Below are positions 1 to 6,661 of a stretch of 8,752 nt of DNA, in pieces. The translations under genes and the position numbers were made by a program. The notes under the pieces were generated by a model that saw only the letters and a list, made by a program, of their open reading frames with translations, was not told the DNA's origin and made no database searches. Position 1 is the stretch's first letter. Every line of letters begins with the position of its first letter. The stretch comes from Verrucomicrobiales bacterium (lineage in GTDB: Bacteria > Verrucomicrobiota > Verrucomicrobiia > Verrucomicrobiales > DEV007): NCBI GenBank assembly GCA_007123695.1, contig SLGN01000358.1:1-8752 (forward strand), given 5' to 3'.

Positions 1-14
1 CGGAAAAGACGGGA

Positions 15-983
15 TCACGTGCAGCACGGGCAAGGCTGCACCCAGTGGCCGGGGGCGATCTCGCGCAGGCTCAGGTCCATGCCGACGCTCTCCTGCCATT
101 TGGGATGCTTCATGCGGTGCCCGAAGGCGCAGCCTGCGGGCGGGTCGATGGGGCTGGGCACGTCGCCCCGGAGCAGCTTGCGCTCGCGCCGGCGCGAAGG
201 ATCGGCCACGGGGATGGCGTCGAGCAGGGCCTTGGTGTAGGCGTGGCGCGGATTGCGGTAGAGTTCGGAGGCGGGAGCCAGCTCGACGATGCGGCCGAGA
301 TACATGACGGCGACGCGGTCGCTCATGTGCTGCACCACGCCGAGGTCGTGGGCGATGAAGAGGTAGGCGAGCCGGAATTCGCTCTGGAGTTCGAGCAGCA
401 GGTTCAGCACTTGGGCCTGCACCGAGACGTCGAGGGCGGAGACGGGTTCGTCGCAGACGATGAGCCGCGGCTTCAGGGCGAGGGCGCGGGCGATGCCGAT
501 GCGCTGGCGCTGCCCGCCGGAGAACTCGAAGGGATAGCGATCGACCGAATCGACCGGGAGGCCCACCTTGCCAAGGAGTTCGGCGGCCCATTCGCTGCGC
601 TCGGCGGGCGTGCCGATCTTCTGGACTACAAAGGGCTCTTCGAGGATCTGGCCGACGGTGTGGCGGGCGTTGAGCGATTCGGCGGGATCCTGGAACACCA
701 TCTGCATCTGGCGCCGCACGCGGCGGAGACCGCGCTGCCCGGTGCGGGTGATGTCCTCGTCTTCGAAGACCACCTTCCCGGCCGTGGGCTTGAGGAGGCG
801 GACGAGCGACTTCGCCACGGTGGACTTGCCGCAGCCGCTCTCGCCGACGAGTCCGAGGGTTTCGCCTTCTTCGAGCGCGAAGCTGACGCCGTCGACGGCC
901 TTGCAGGTGGCCACGGTGCGGTGGAGGACGCCGCCCCGGACGGGGTAGTGCTGCTTGAGGTCCTGGACGCTGAGGAGGGGCAT
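15..983 (-). CDS. Peptide ABC transporter ATP-binding protein, OppF/DppF type (second half of a split YejF)
   Basis: This 322-residue cytoplasmic ATPase should pair with the other ATPase of the operon and power peptide import through YejB/YejE. The ABC motifs are intact and in order: Walker A GESGCGKST at residues 47-55, Q-loop Gln98, signature FSGGQRQR at 154-161, Walker B LIVCDEP at 174-180, D-loop SALD at 182-185 and switch His212 (AHDLG). The C-terminal oligopeptide-ATPase region is present from about residue 235. That region normally carries a GC-x-F-x-x-R-C-P cysteine motif. Here Cys285 is kept, but the second cysteine is Met291 (GCAFGHRMKHP), and the protein ends in a Cys-rich tail, CPCCT. 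It starts 48 bp after the nuclease-like gene stops, with no clear Shine-Dalgarno; the ATG at 983 fits the family N-terminus (LLSVQDLKQHYPV). The stop is TGA at 15-17, so the gene is complete. Family assignment is firm; the Yej assignment rests on the neighbours. Confidence 0.93.
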   Translation of the reverse strand: MPLLSVQDLKQHYPVRGGVLHRTVATCKAVDGVSFALEEGETLGLVGESGCGKSTVAKSLVRLLKPTAGKVVFEDEDITRTGQRGLRRVRRQMQMVFQDPAESLNARHTVGQILEEPFVVQKIGTPAERSEWAAELLGKVGLPVDSVDRYPFEFSGGQRQRIGIARALALKPRLIVCDEPVSALDVSVQAQVLNLLLELQSEFRLAYLFIAHDLGVVQHMSDRVAVMYLGRIVELAPASELYRNPRHAYTKALLDAIPVADPSRRRERKLLRGDVPSPIDPPAGCAFGHRMKHPKWQESVGMDLSLREIAPGHWVQPCPCCT

Positions 984-1031
984 GGGCGGCGGGGGGTGGG
1001 AAGGAATTCGTCGCCGAGCGGGGGGCGGCGG

Positions 1032-1886
1032 TCAGCCTTCGCCCGACCCGCGAATCCGTTCGATCTCCTCGATGGGAAGGTCGGTCCACTCCGCGATCTC
1101 GGCGTCTGTCCGGCCCATCGCAGCCATGCGGCGTACCAGTTTGGTGATCGTCTCCCGGCGACCCTGCTCCAGTCCCTGCTCCAGTCCCTGCTCCAGTCCC
1201 TGCTCCAGTCCCTGCTCCAGCAATTCCCGCCCGACGCGGGTTTCGTGAATAGGTGTCAGTTCGGCGATCATGGCTTTGATTTCCTCCCGGTTTTTGGTTT
1301 TGAAACGTTGCAACAACAAGTTGGAGAAGATCTCGGTAAGCACTTCCCGATCAACCCGGTCCAACTCACGATCTTGGGTAATTTGACGGTAGCGGGCTGC
1401 GGCGGACTTTTCAAGCTCCGACTCCGTTTCGCTCAATGGAGCGAGCGCCGCCAGCAAGGGCGAGTCAGGTTCGCGAGCCGCGAGGCTCTTGAGCAGTTCG
1501 TCGATGAACAGCACACGGATGGCGGAGTAGCGTCCGCTGTTGGACGGCAGCTCGGATTGGGAGCCGAAGAGAACCACCGCCTCCACCTCGCGTGGCTGGT
1601 AGTCCCGGCGACGGCAGTCCTCGCGAGGATTGAGTCCCTTCCAGAGCATCTGTCGGGCTAACTCGATACGATTGAAAATGGAGTGGTCGTGGTAGAGCTG
1701 GAACTCGACGAGGTAGAAGGGGTCGAGGGGTTCGGAGGGCTCCAGCAGCAAATCGCAGCGGATCTCGAGCTGCTTGAAGACACGGGCCGATCCGCGGCAT
1801 CCTGTCGGCAGAGGCAAACCGGTCAGCTTGCGCAGCCATTCGGGATGGTCGCGGAAAAGCGCGTGGAAGATAGAGTCGGTTTCCAT
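1032..1886 (-). CDS. DUF2887 / Rpn-like PD-(D/E)XK nuclease-family (putative transposase) protein
   Basis: The 284-residue product matches my knowledge of DUF2887/Rpn-like proteins, which have a PD-(D/E)XK-type nuclease fold and are annotated as putative transposases. The N-terminus METDSIFHALFRDHP is typical. A plausible catalytic set is Asp45 (EIRCDLLLE) and Glu61-x-Gln63 (YLVEFQLYHD). Residues 170-215 are charged and helical, followed by five LEQG repeats (about 223-242) and a helix-turn-helix-like tail (AAMGRTDAEIAEWTDLPIEEIERI, split here as a description of residues 255-278). The reading frame is open to 2195, but the part beyond 1886 overlaps the ATPase gene out of frame and is unlike the family, so I chose ATG 1886, 13 bp after the ATPase stop. 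It lies in the same direction between the two ATPases. Hand-counted GC over 1261-1440 is 51%, against 75% for 2401-2460, consistent with transfer. Its cellular role is unknown; mobility is not shown by any visible terminal repeats. Confidence 0.85.
   Translation of the reverse strand: METDSIFHALFRDHPEWLRKLTGLPLPTGCRGSARVFKQLEIRCDLLLEPSEPLDPFYLVEFQLYHDHSIFNRIELARQMLWKGLNPREDCRRRDYQPREVEAVVLFGSQSELPSNSGRYSAIRVLFIDELLKSLAAREPDSPLLAALAPLSETESELEKSAAARYRQITQDRELDRVDREVLTEIFSNLLLQRFKTKNREEIKAMIAELTPIHETRVGRELLEQGLEQGLEQGLEQGLEQGRRETITKLVRRMAAMGRTDAEIAEWTDLPIEEIERIRGSGEG
1162..1220 (-). repeat. 12-bp in-frame tandem repeat (LEQG-coding) inside the DUF2887 gene
   Basis: The unit ccctgctccagt (plus strand) occurs four times exactly, followed by 11 bases of a fifth copy. 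Because 12 is a multiple of three, each copy adds Leu-Glu-Gln-Gly to the protein and copy-number change keeps the frame. Similar (x)EQG or EGREEG strings are common in this protein family just before the C-terminal helix-turn-helix-like region. Confidence 0.95.
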
Positions 1887-1899
1887 TGGCTCGGGCGGA

Positions 1900-2886
1900 T
1901 CACAGCCCCTCCGCAAAGCAAGCGCAAGCCTCGACGCCATGGCCGCCGCCGCAGTCGCGCCACGGTTGCCGTTCCGCGAGAACTTCGTCGTCGTGGGCGT
2001 TGGGGCAGCGGGCGGCGAAGCGGCAGCCCTGCGGCATCTCGCGCAGCGGGGGCACCATGCCGGGAATGATGGGCAGCAGGGTCTTGGGCGGGTGGTCGAG
2101 CTTGGGAAGACACGCGAGAAGGCCCTGGGTGTAGGGATGGAGGGGCCGGGCGAAGACGGCGCCGACGGGGCCGCGCTCGACCAGGCGACCGGCATACATC
2201 ACGGCGAGTTCGTCGCAGGTCTCGGCGACGACTCCGAGGTCGTGGGTGATCAGGATCACGGCCATGCCGGTCTCCTGCTGGAGGCGCTTGACGAGGTCGA
2301 GGATCTGCGCCTGCACAGTCACGTCGAGGGCGGTGGTGGGCTCGTCGGCGATGAGGACCCGGGGATTGCAGGAGAGGGCCATCGCGATCATGACGCGCTG
2401 GCGCATGCCGCCGCTGAGCTGGTGGGGATACTCCTCGACGCGCCGGTCGGGCGCGGGGATGCCGACCCAGTCCATCAGTTCGACGGCGCGCTTGAGGGCG
2501 GCCGTCGGCGACATCCGCTCGTGCAGGAGAATGGCCTCGACGATCTGGCGCCCGACCCGGTGGACGGGATTGAGGGCGGTCATGGGCTCCTGGAAGATCA
2601 TGGCGATCTCCTTGCCGCGGACCTTGCGCATGGCCTCGAGGGGCAGGGGCAGCAGGTCGCGTCCGGCGAGCCGCACCTCGCCCGCGAGGACCTCGCCCGA
2701 GGGTTGCTCCAGCAGGCGCATGACGGCCCGCGCAGTGACGCTCTTGCCGCAGCCGGACTCGCCGACGAGACCGAGGGTCCGGCCCGCCTCGAGGGAGAAG
2801 CCGACATCGTCGACGGCGACGAGCAGGCCCTTTTCGGTGCGGAATCCGACGCGCAGTCCGCGCACTTCGAGAAGGGGTTCGCTCAT
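1900..2886 (-). CDS. Peptide ABC transporter ATP-binding protein, OppD/DppD type (first half of a split YejF)
   Basis: This 328-residue cytoplasmic ATPase couples ATP hydrolysis to peptide import through the YejB/YejE channel. Motifs in order: Walker A GESGCGKS at residues 42-49, Q-loop Gln99 (FQEP), signature LSGGMRQR at 157-164, Walker B VLIADEP at 177-183, D-loop TALD at 185-188 and switch His215 (THDLG). The C-terminal oligopeptide/dipeptide-transporter region holds the usual cysteines: Cys288 and Cys294 (PQGCRFAARCPNA), Cys312, and Cys321/Cys323 in the ACACF tail. Related ATPases have been reported to bind an iron-sulfur cluster at such cysteines; here that is inference. The start ATG at 2886 overlaps the yejA stop as ATGA, and an AAGGAAG stretch about ten bases upstream could serve as ribosome-binding site. 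A much longer open frame continues upstream to 5100, but that part is a shadow of yejA. Confidence 0.94.
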   Translation of the reverse strand: MSEPLLEVRGLRVGFRTEKGLLVAVDDVGFSLEAGRTLGLVGESGCGKSVTARAVMRLLEQPSGEVLAGEVRLAGRDLLPLPLEAMRKVRGKEIAMIFQEPMTALNPVHRVGRQIVEAILLHERMSPTAALKRAVELMDWVGIPAPDRRVEEYPHQLSGGMRQRVMIAMALSCNPRVLIADEPTTALDVTVQAQILDLVKRLQQETGMAVILITHDLGVVAETCDELAVMYAGRLVERGPVGAVFARPLHPYTQGLLACLPKLDHPPKTLLPIIPGMVPPLREMPQGCRFAARCPNAHDDEVLAERQPWRDCGGGHGVEACACFAEGL

Positions 2887-4946
2887 CGGGGGGGCTCTTC
2901 CTTGCGGGTCAGGGATTGCAGATTCTGGTCGAAGACTTCGTCGACCTCGGGAAAGGTCCGGCCCGCGCGCATCGCCTCGAAGGTCTCGGCACGCATTTCT
3001 TCGTCGATCCAGAGGACGTGGTTCTGGTAGGGGTCCTGGCTCACGGCGACGTTGAAGCCAGGCGGCCATTTCACCCAGCGCCAGTAGGCGACCCAGTAGA
3101 AGTTCTGCTCGAAGCCCGGCACCCAGATGGCCTCGTCGTGGACGATCTGGTCGGCTTCGAAGACGGTGCGCCGGTATTCCTCGACGGTGGTGGCCCGGCG
3201 CTGCGCCTCGCAGAGGGCGTCCATGCGCGGGTCGGCGAAGCTGGTCAGGTTGTTGGTGTTGGGCCGCGGCGTCTTGCCGTCCTCGAGATAGGCATCTTTG
3301 CCGTGGAAGTGCTGGTAGTGGTCGGGGAAGGGCGGCGAGGTGCCCCACGCCACCTGCACGGCCTGGTGCTGCTTCTGGCTGGCCTTCTGGAAGGCGGCGC
3401 TGCCGTCCATGCTCTCCAGCCGGACCTCGAGGCCGCAGCGGATCGCCTCTTCCCTGAGGCGCTGCATGTATTTGTCGATCACGGGCGCCTTGCGGTGGGT
3501 GATGGTGAGGCTGAGCCGCTCGCCTTTTTCGTTGACGAGCACGCCGTCGGGACCGGCCTTGGTGTAGCCGGCGGCGGCGAAGGCGGCGCGGGCCTGCTGC
3601 GGGGAGAAGAGGCGGGCGGAGATGGGCGGATCGCCGAGCAGGGGGTAGCCCTGGGAGAAGGTGTCGATGCGGCGGTAGTCGCCGCGCAGGTCGAAGTCGA
3701 TCACCTTCTGGTAGTTCATCGCGTGGCTGACCCCGATGCGGACGTCGCGGTCGTCGAGGGGAGGCTTCGCGGTGTTGAGGTAGAGCCCGGCCGAGGAAGT
3801 GGGCCAGACGTTGTAGAACTTGGCCTTGTGGATGTAGCCGTCGTGGACCTGGCGGGTCTCGAGCCGCTCGTACCAGTGGGTTGGGTCGCCGACAAGGAAG
3901 GTGTCGATGGAGCCTTGGAGAAAGAGCTCGAGGGCCTTCTCCGGCAGTCGGACGACGCGGTAGACGAGTCGGTCGGGGTTGAAGCGGTGGCGGGTGTATT
4001 TGCGGTCGCGCGCCCACCAGTCCCGCACCCGGGTCAGAGTGATGCTGCGGCCGAAATTGAGATCCCCGTCGAGGATGGCGTAGGCTCCGGTGGTGGGGCG
4101 GGCCCGCCACTGGTAGCGCGACTCGAAGTCGGGGCCGAATTCGGCGTAGAAATGACGCGGCATCGGCGAGAGGCTCGTCCAGTAGGGGGCGAGGGCCTTC
4201 GGCTCGGCGAGGGTGATGGAGAGGGTGTGCGCGTCGTAGCGGGTGATGTTGGTGTATTGGGTCGAGTACCACTGGTTGCCGAAGGGATTCTGCGGGTATT
4301 CCGAGAGCTGCATGTAGAAGGTGTTGAACCAGTCGTCGGCCTCGACCGGGACGCCGTCGGAGTAGGTCGCTTCGGGGTCGATGCGGTAGTAGACGGTGCG
4401 GCTGTCGGGACCCACGGACCACTCCCTGGCGATGCTGGGAATGACCGCGCCGGTCTCGGGATGGAGCGTCACCAGGCCCATCTCGACGTCGTCGTAGTGG
4501 TAGCCGCGGAAGGAGTTGTTGGAGTTCTCCCCGAGGGTGCGGATAGTGGGCGGAAAGGAGGAGATCGAGCTGGTGAAGGTGCCTCCCTTCCGGGCTTCGG
4601 GATCGCCGATCTCGGGCTCGTCCATTCCGTTTTCCCAGACGAGGTCCCCGGGCAGGTCGTCGAGGCTGGCGAAAGTGAAGAATTCTGGCCTTTCGAGGCG
4701 GGCGCGGAGTGCTTCGAGCTCTTCCGCGATCTCGGCCCGGGTCGCTTCGTCGGTCTCGGCCTCGAGTTGCTCGGCGAGCTGCCTTTCCTGGCCCTGGAGC
4801 TGGGCGGCGACGCGCTGGTTGTGGAAGGCCCAGAAAGCCTCGCGCTCCGCCGTGCCGTCGTAGGCGGGGAAGTTCGACGCGGTCGAGTGGGCGGGGGCGA
4901 GGAGGAGGGAGAGCAATGAGAGAAGTGGCATGGCCATCCTGGCCAT
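2883..4946 (-). CDS. yejA: YejA-like periplasmic solute-binding protein of the peptide/microcin C importer
   Basis: This is a family 5 extracellular solute-binding protein, 687 residues from the chosen ATG. It should capture peptides in the periplasm and deliver them to YejB/YejE. Residues 1-23 look like a Sec signal peptide (MARMAM, then a Leu-rich core, then APAHSTA); no lipobox cysteine is present. Residues about 34-87 are charged, Glu/Arg/Ala/Leu-rich and probably coiled coil, an addition to the family. From about residue 97 the YejA hallmark follows: DLPGDLVWENG, then PEARKGGTF at 115-123, FPPTIRTLGENSN at 131-143. The rest is a full-length binding domain ending at a TGA that overlaps the next ATPase start (ATGA). 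In-frame starts at 4946, 4937 and 4931 lie inside a palindrome; 4946 is preferred because it supplies a basic residue to the signal peptide. ATG 5015 is also in frame but would put 23 non-signal residues in front. No clear Shine-Dalgarno is visible for either. Confidence 0.9.
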   Translation of the reverse strand: MARMAMPLLSLLSLLLAPAHSTASNFPAYDGTAEREAFWAFHNQRVAAQLQGQERQLAEQLEAETDEATRAEIAEELEALRARLERPEFFTFASLDDLPGDLVWENGMDEPEIGDPEARKGGTFTSSISSFPPTIRTLGENSNNSFRGYHYDDVEMGLVTLHPETGAVIPSIAREWSVGPDSRTVYYRIDPEATYSDGVPVEADDWFNTFYMQLSEYPQNPFGNQWYSTQYTNITRYDAHTLSITLAEPKALAPYWTSLSPMPRHFYAEFGPDFESRYQWRARPTTGAYAILDGDLNFGRSITLTRVRDWWARDRKYTRHRFNPDRLVYRVVRLPEKALELFLQGSIDTFLVGDPTHWYERLETRQVHDGYIHKAKFYNVWPTSSAGLYLNTAKPPLDDRDVRIGVSHAMNYQKVIDFDLRGDYRRIDTFSQGYPLLGDPPISARLFSPQQARAAFAAAGYTKAGPDGVLVNEKGERLSLTITHRKAPVIDKYMQRLREEAIRCGLEVRLESMDGSAAFQKASQKQHQAVQVAWGTSPPFPDHYQHFHGKDAYLEDGKTPRPNTNNLTSFADPRMDALCEAQRRATTVEEYRRTVFEADQIVHDEAIWVPGFEQNFYWVAYWRWVKWPPGFNVAVSQDPYQNHVLWIDEEMRAETFEAMRAGRTFPEVDEVFDQNLQSLTRKEEPPR

Positions 4947-5100
4947 GCATCGTGGCAGGACGTTCGAGGGCCTTGGGAGGTGGATTGCGAAAGGGCTCGC
5001 GCCGAGGTGGGCCATGCAGAGCGATGGGTTGGGCGATTTGGTTCGCTCGCGCGAGCACGGAGCATGGGCGAAGGCGGCCCCGGCAGGATGCCCATGCCAC
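4925..5100. repeat. Putative repeat element with inverted ends in the yejE-yejA gap (MITE/REP-like)
   Basis: The left end on the plus strand, GTGGCATGGCCATCCTGGCC (4925-4944), reappears inverted at the right end as GTGGCATGGGCATCCTGCC on the minus strand (5100 to 5082). The two differ by one mismatch and one gap. The 176-bp interval has no convincing gene of its own; it contains a perfect 12-bp palindrome GCTCGCGCGAGC at 5045-5056. I see no obvious target-site duplication at the flanks. The left end runs into yejA and covers its first eight codons. Whether the whole interval is a unit that recurs in the genome is inference from the inverted ends. Confidence 0.5.
4928..4948. repeat. Perfect 9-bp palindrome with TCC loop over the yejA start codons
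   Basis: GCATGGCCA (4928-4936), a TCC spacer, and TGGCCATGC (4940-4948) form a perfect inverted repeat. In the yejA transcript this folds as a hairpin containing all three ATG candidates (4946, 4937, 4931), so it could reduce initiation or couple it to upstream translation. It is the left end of the larger element and shares the three-base-loop design of the hairpins upstream of yejB. Confidence 0.8.
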
Positions 5101-5140
5101 CTTGCGATACCGATGATGGAGATTTTATCCGACACGACGA

Positions 5141-6661
5141 TCACTGATAGGTGGTGAACTTTTTCGGATCGAAGGCCTCGCGCAGGGCCTCGCCGACGAA
5201 GGTGACGAGCAGCAGGATCACCACCATGATGGCGAACATCGACACGGTGATCCAGGGGGCGGAGAGGTGGTTGAGCCCGTCGTCGAAGAGCACGCCCCAT
5301 TGCGCGTAGGTCTCGGGCAGGCCGAAGCCGACGAAGGCCAGCGCGGTGAGCGAGGTCATGATCCCGACGACGCTGAAGGGAATGATCGTCACCAGGGTCG
5401 CGAGCACGTTGGGCACGAGGTAGCGGGTGACGATGCGCAGGGTGCCGGCCCCTTGCAGCCTCGCGGCGGCGATGTAGTCGCGCGCCTTCTCCTTGTAGGA
5501 AAGGGCGCGCATCGAGTAGGTCAGGCCCGTCCACGAGAAGATGCAGATGACGCCGAGGAGCAGGGGCAGGTTCATGTTCGCCACCCCGACGACGCCGACG
5601 ACGATCATCACGATGTAGAGGAAGGGCAGGTTCTCCAGAATCTCGATGATGCGCTGGAAAAGGATGTCGAACCATCCGCCCCAGAATCCCATCAGGGTGC
5701 CGATGAGGATGCCGATGCCGTAGGTCAGCCCCAGGTAGATGAGGACCGCCTTGAGGTTGAGCTGCCATCCGCCGAACATCTGGGCGAGCACGTCCCAGCC
5801 GCGGCTGTCGGTGCCGAGGTAGTGGCCCGCCCGCCACATCGGCGGGATCGCCGGGTAGACGACCACGGTCCAGGGTCCGACCTCGGCCGCCTCGAAGTCC
5901 TCGCGCGACATCTCGCCGGTGAGCTCCTCGCGCTGCTTTTCCCCGGCGCGGTAGGAGGCGCGCAAGGCGAGGCCGCCGTCGGGGACGTAGCCGAGCCATT
6001 CGCCGTCGGGCAGGCCGCGCCGGATGCGGGCGTCGGTGTGCTTCTGCTCGGTGTCCTCGTAGTAGCGCAGGGCGCGGCCCGAGTAGGCGCGGTCCTCGCC
6101 GGGGCGGAAGAGGAGCCCGTCGCGCGTTTCCAGCGCCACGGTCTGCTGGTCGTCGGAGTCCAGGACCGGATCCCACGGCACGATCGGCATCACGACGAAA
6201 CCGTCGAGCTCGCCGCTCTCCATCATCGCCTTGAGGCGGCGGTAGTCGGTCTCGGCCTCGTCTTCGCCGAAGAAGGTGCTCTGCGGGTAGCGCTGCTTGA
6301 CGAAGGCGGGGAAATACCAGGATCCCGCGTGCTTCACGACGAGGGCGCGCCGGCCCACGACGGCCTGGTCGAGCAGGGCGACGAGCACGAGGGCGCCGAG
6401 CACCAGCAGCGAGACCCAGCCCCGTCGGATGCTGCGGAAGCGGCGGAAGCGCTGCAAGGTCACGGGCGTCCAGTTCACCGCTCGCGGCAGAAAGAGCAGG
6501 GCCCCGAAGCCGCCGAGGACCAGGGCGATGGAGCTGGCGTAGCCGAAGCCCGGCCCCATCGAGAAGAACCACGAGATCGAAGGCAGCTCGAGGCCGAGCC
6601 ACTCCCCGGCGAGGGAGAGCGTGCCCACGGCGAGGCTGGCGATGGCGAGGCGGCGGATCAT
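5141..6661 (-). CDS. yejE: YejE-like inner-membrane permease of the peptide/microcin C importer
   Basis: This 506-residue permease forms the translocation channel with YejB. Compared with my recollection of E. coli YejE (about 341 residues), conserved pieces are RFRSIRRGWVSLLVLGAL (about 74-91), the periplasmic AGSWYFPAF (112-120), HYLGTDSRGWDVLAQMF (280-296), the EAA-type loop around DYIAAARLQGAGTLRIV (395-411) and the C-terminal FVGEALREAFDPKK (488-501). Five membrane helices lie within about 303-490. Two additions stand out. Residues 1-65 carry one or two extra hydrophobic segments before the usual first helix. Residues about 175-270 in the periplasmic loop include GLPDGEWLGYVPDGGLALRA (216-235), resembling a MORN_2/YwqK repeat. 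The ATG at 6661 overlaps the yejB stop as ATGA, which fixes the start; no Shine-Dalgarno is visible, so translational coupling is likely. Confidence 0.92.
   Translation of the reverse strand: MIRRLAIASLAVGTLSLAGEWLGLELPSISWFFSMGPGFGYASSIALVLGGFGALLFLPRAVNWTPVTLQRFRRFRSIRRGWVSLLVLGALVLVALLDQAVVGRRALVVKHAGSWYFPAFVKQRYPQSTFFGEDEAETDYRRLKAMMESGELDGFVVMPIVPWDPVLDSDDQQTVALETRDGLLFRPGEDRAYSGRALRYYEDTEQKHTDARIRRGLPDGEWLGYVPDGGLALRASYRAGEKQREELTGEMSREDFEAAEVGPWTVVVYPAIPPMWRAGHYLGTDSRGWDVLAQMFGGWQLNLKAVLIYLGLTYGIGILIGTLMGFWGGWFDILFQRIIEILENLPFLYIVMIVVGVVGVANMNLPLLLGVICIFSWTGLTYSMRALSYKEKARDYIAAARLQGAGTLRIVTRYLVPNVLATLVTIIPFSVVGIMTSLTALAFVGFGLPETYAQWGVLFDDGLNHLSAPWITVSMFAIMVVILLLVTFVGEALREAFDPKKFTTYQ

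Noticed and set aside
1162..1220. CRISPR array
   Set aside because: The copies are directly adjacent 12-bp units without spacers and encode an in-frame peptide repeat.
45..1661. Long plus-strand open frame of 538 codons opposite the F-type ATPase and nuclease gene
   Set aside because: Its composition (Ala/Gly/Asp/Glu/His-rich) is the usual mirror of GC-rich coding on the other strand, and it has no recognisable domain.
984..1900. Insertion sequence boundaries around the DUF2887 gene
   Set aside because: I found no terminal inverted repeats or target-site duplication in the 48-bp and 13-bp flanks.
1887..2195. N-terminal extension of the DUF2887 protein from ATG 2195
   Set aside because: The residues are Pro/Ser/Arg/Ala-rich, overlap the ATPase gene out of frame, and the family N-terminus begins at Met 1886.
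2916..4919. Plus-strand open frame of 667 codons opposite yejA
   Set aside because: Val/Gly/Glu/Asp-rich antisense shadow of a clearly identified gene.
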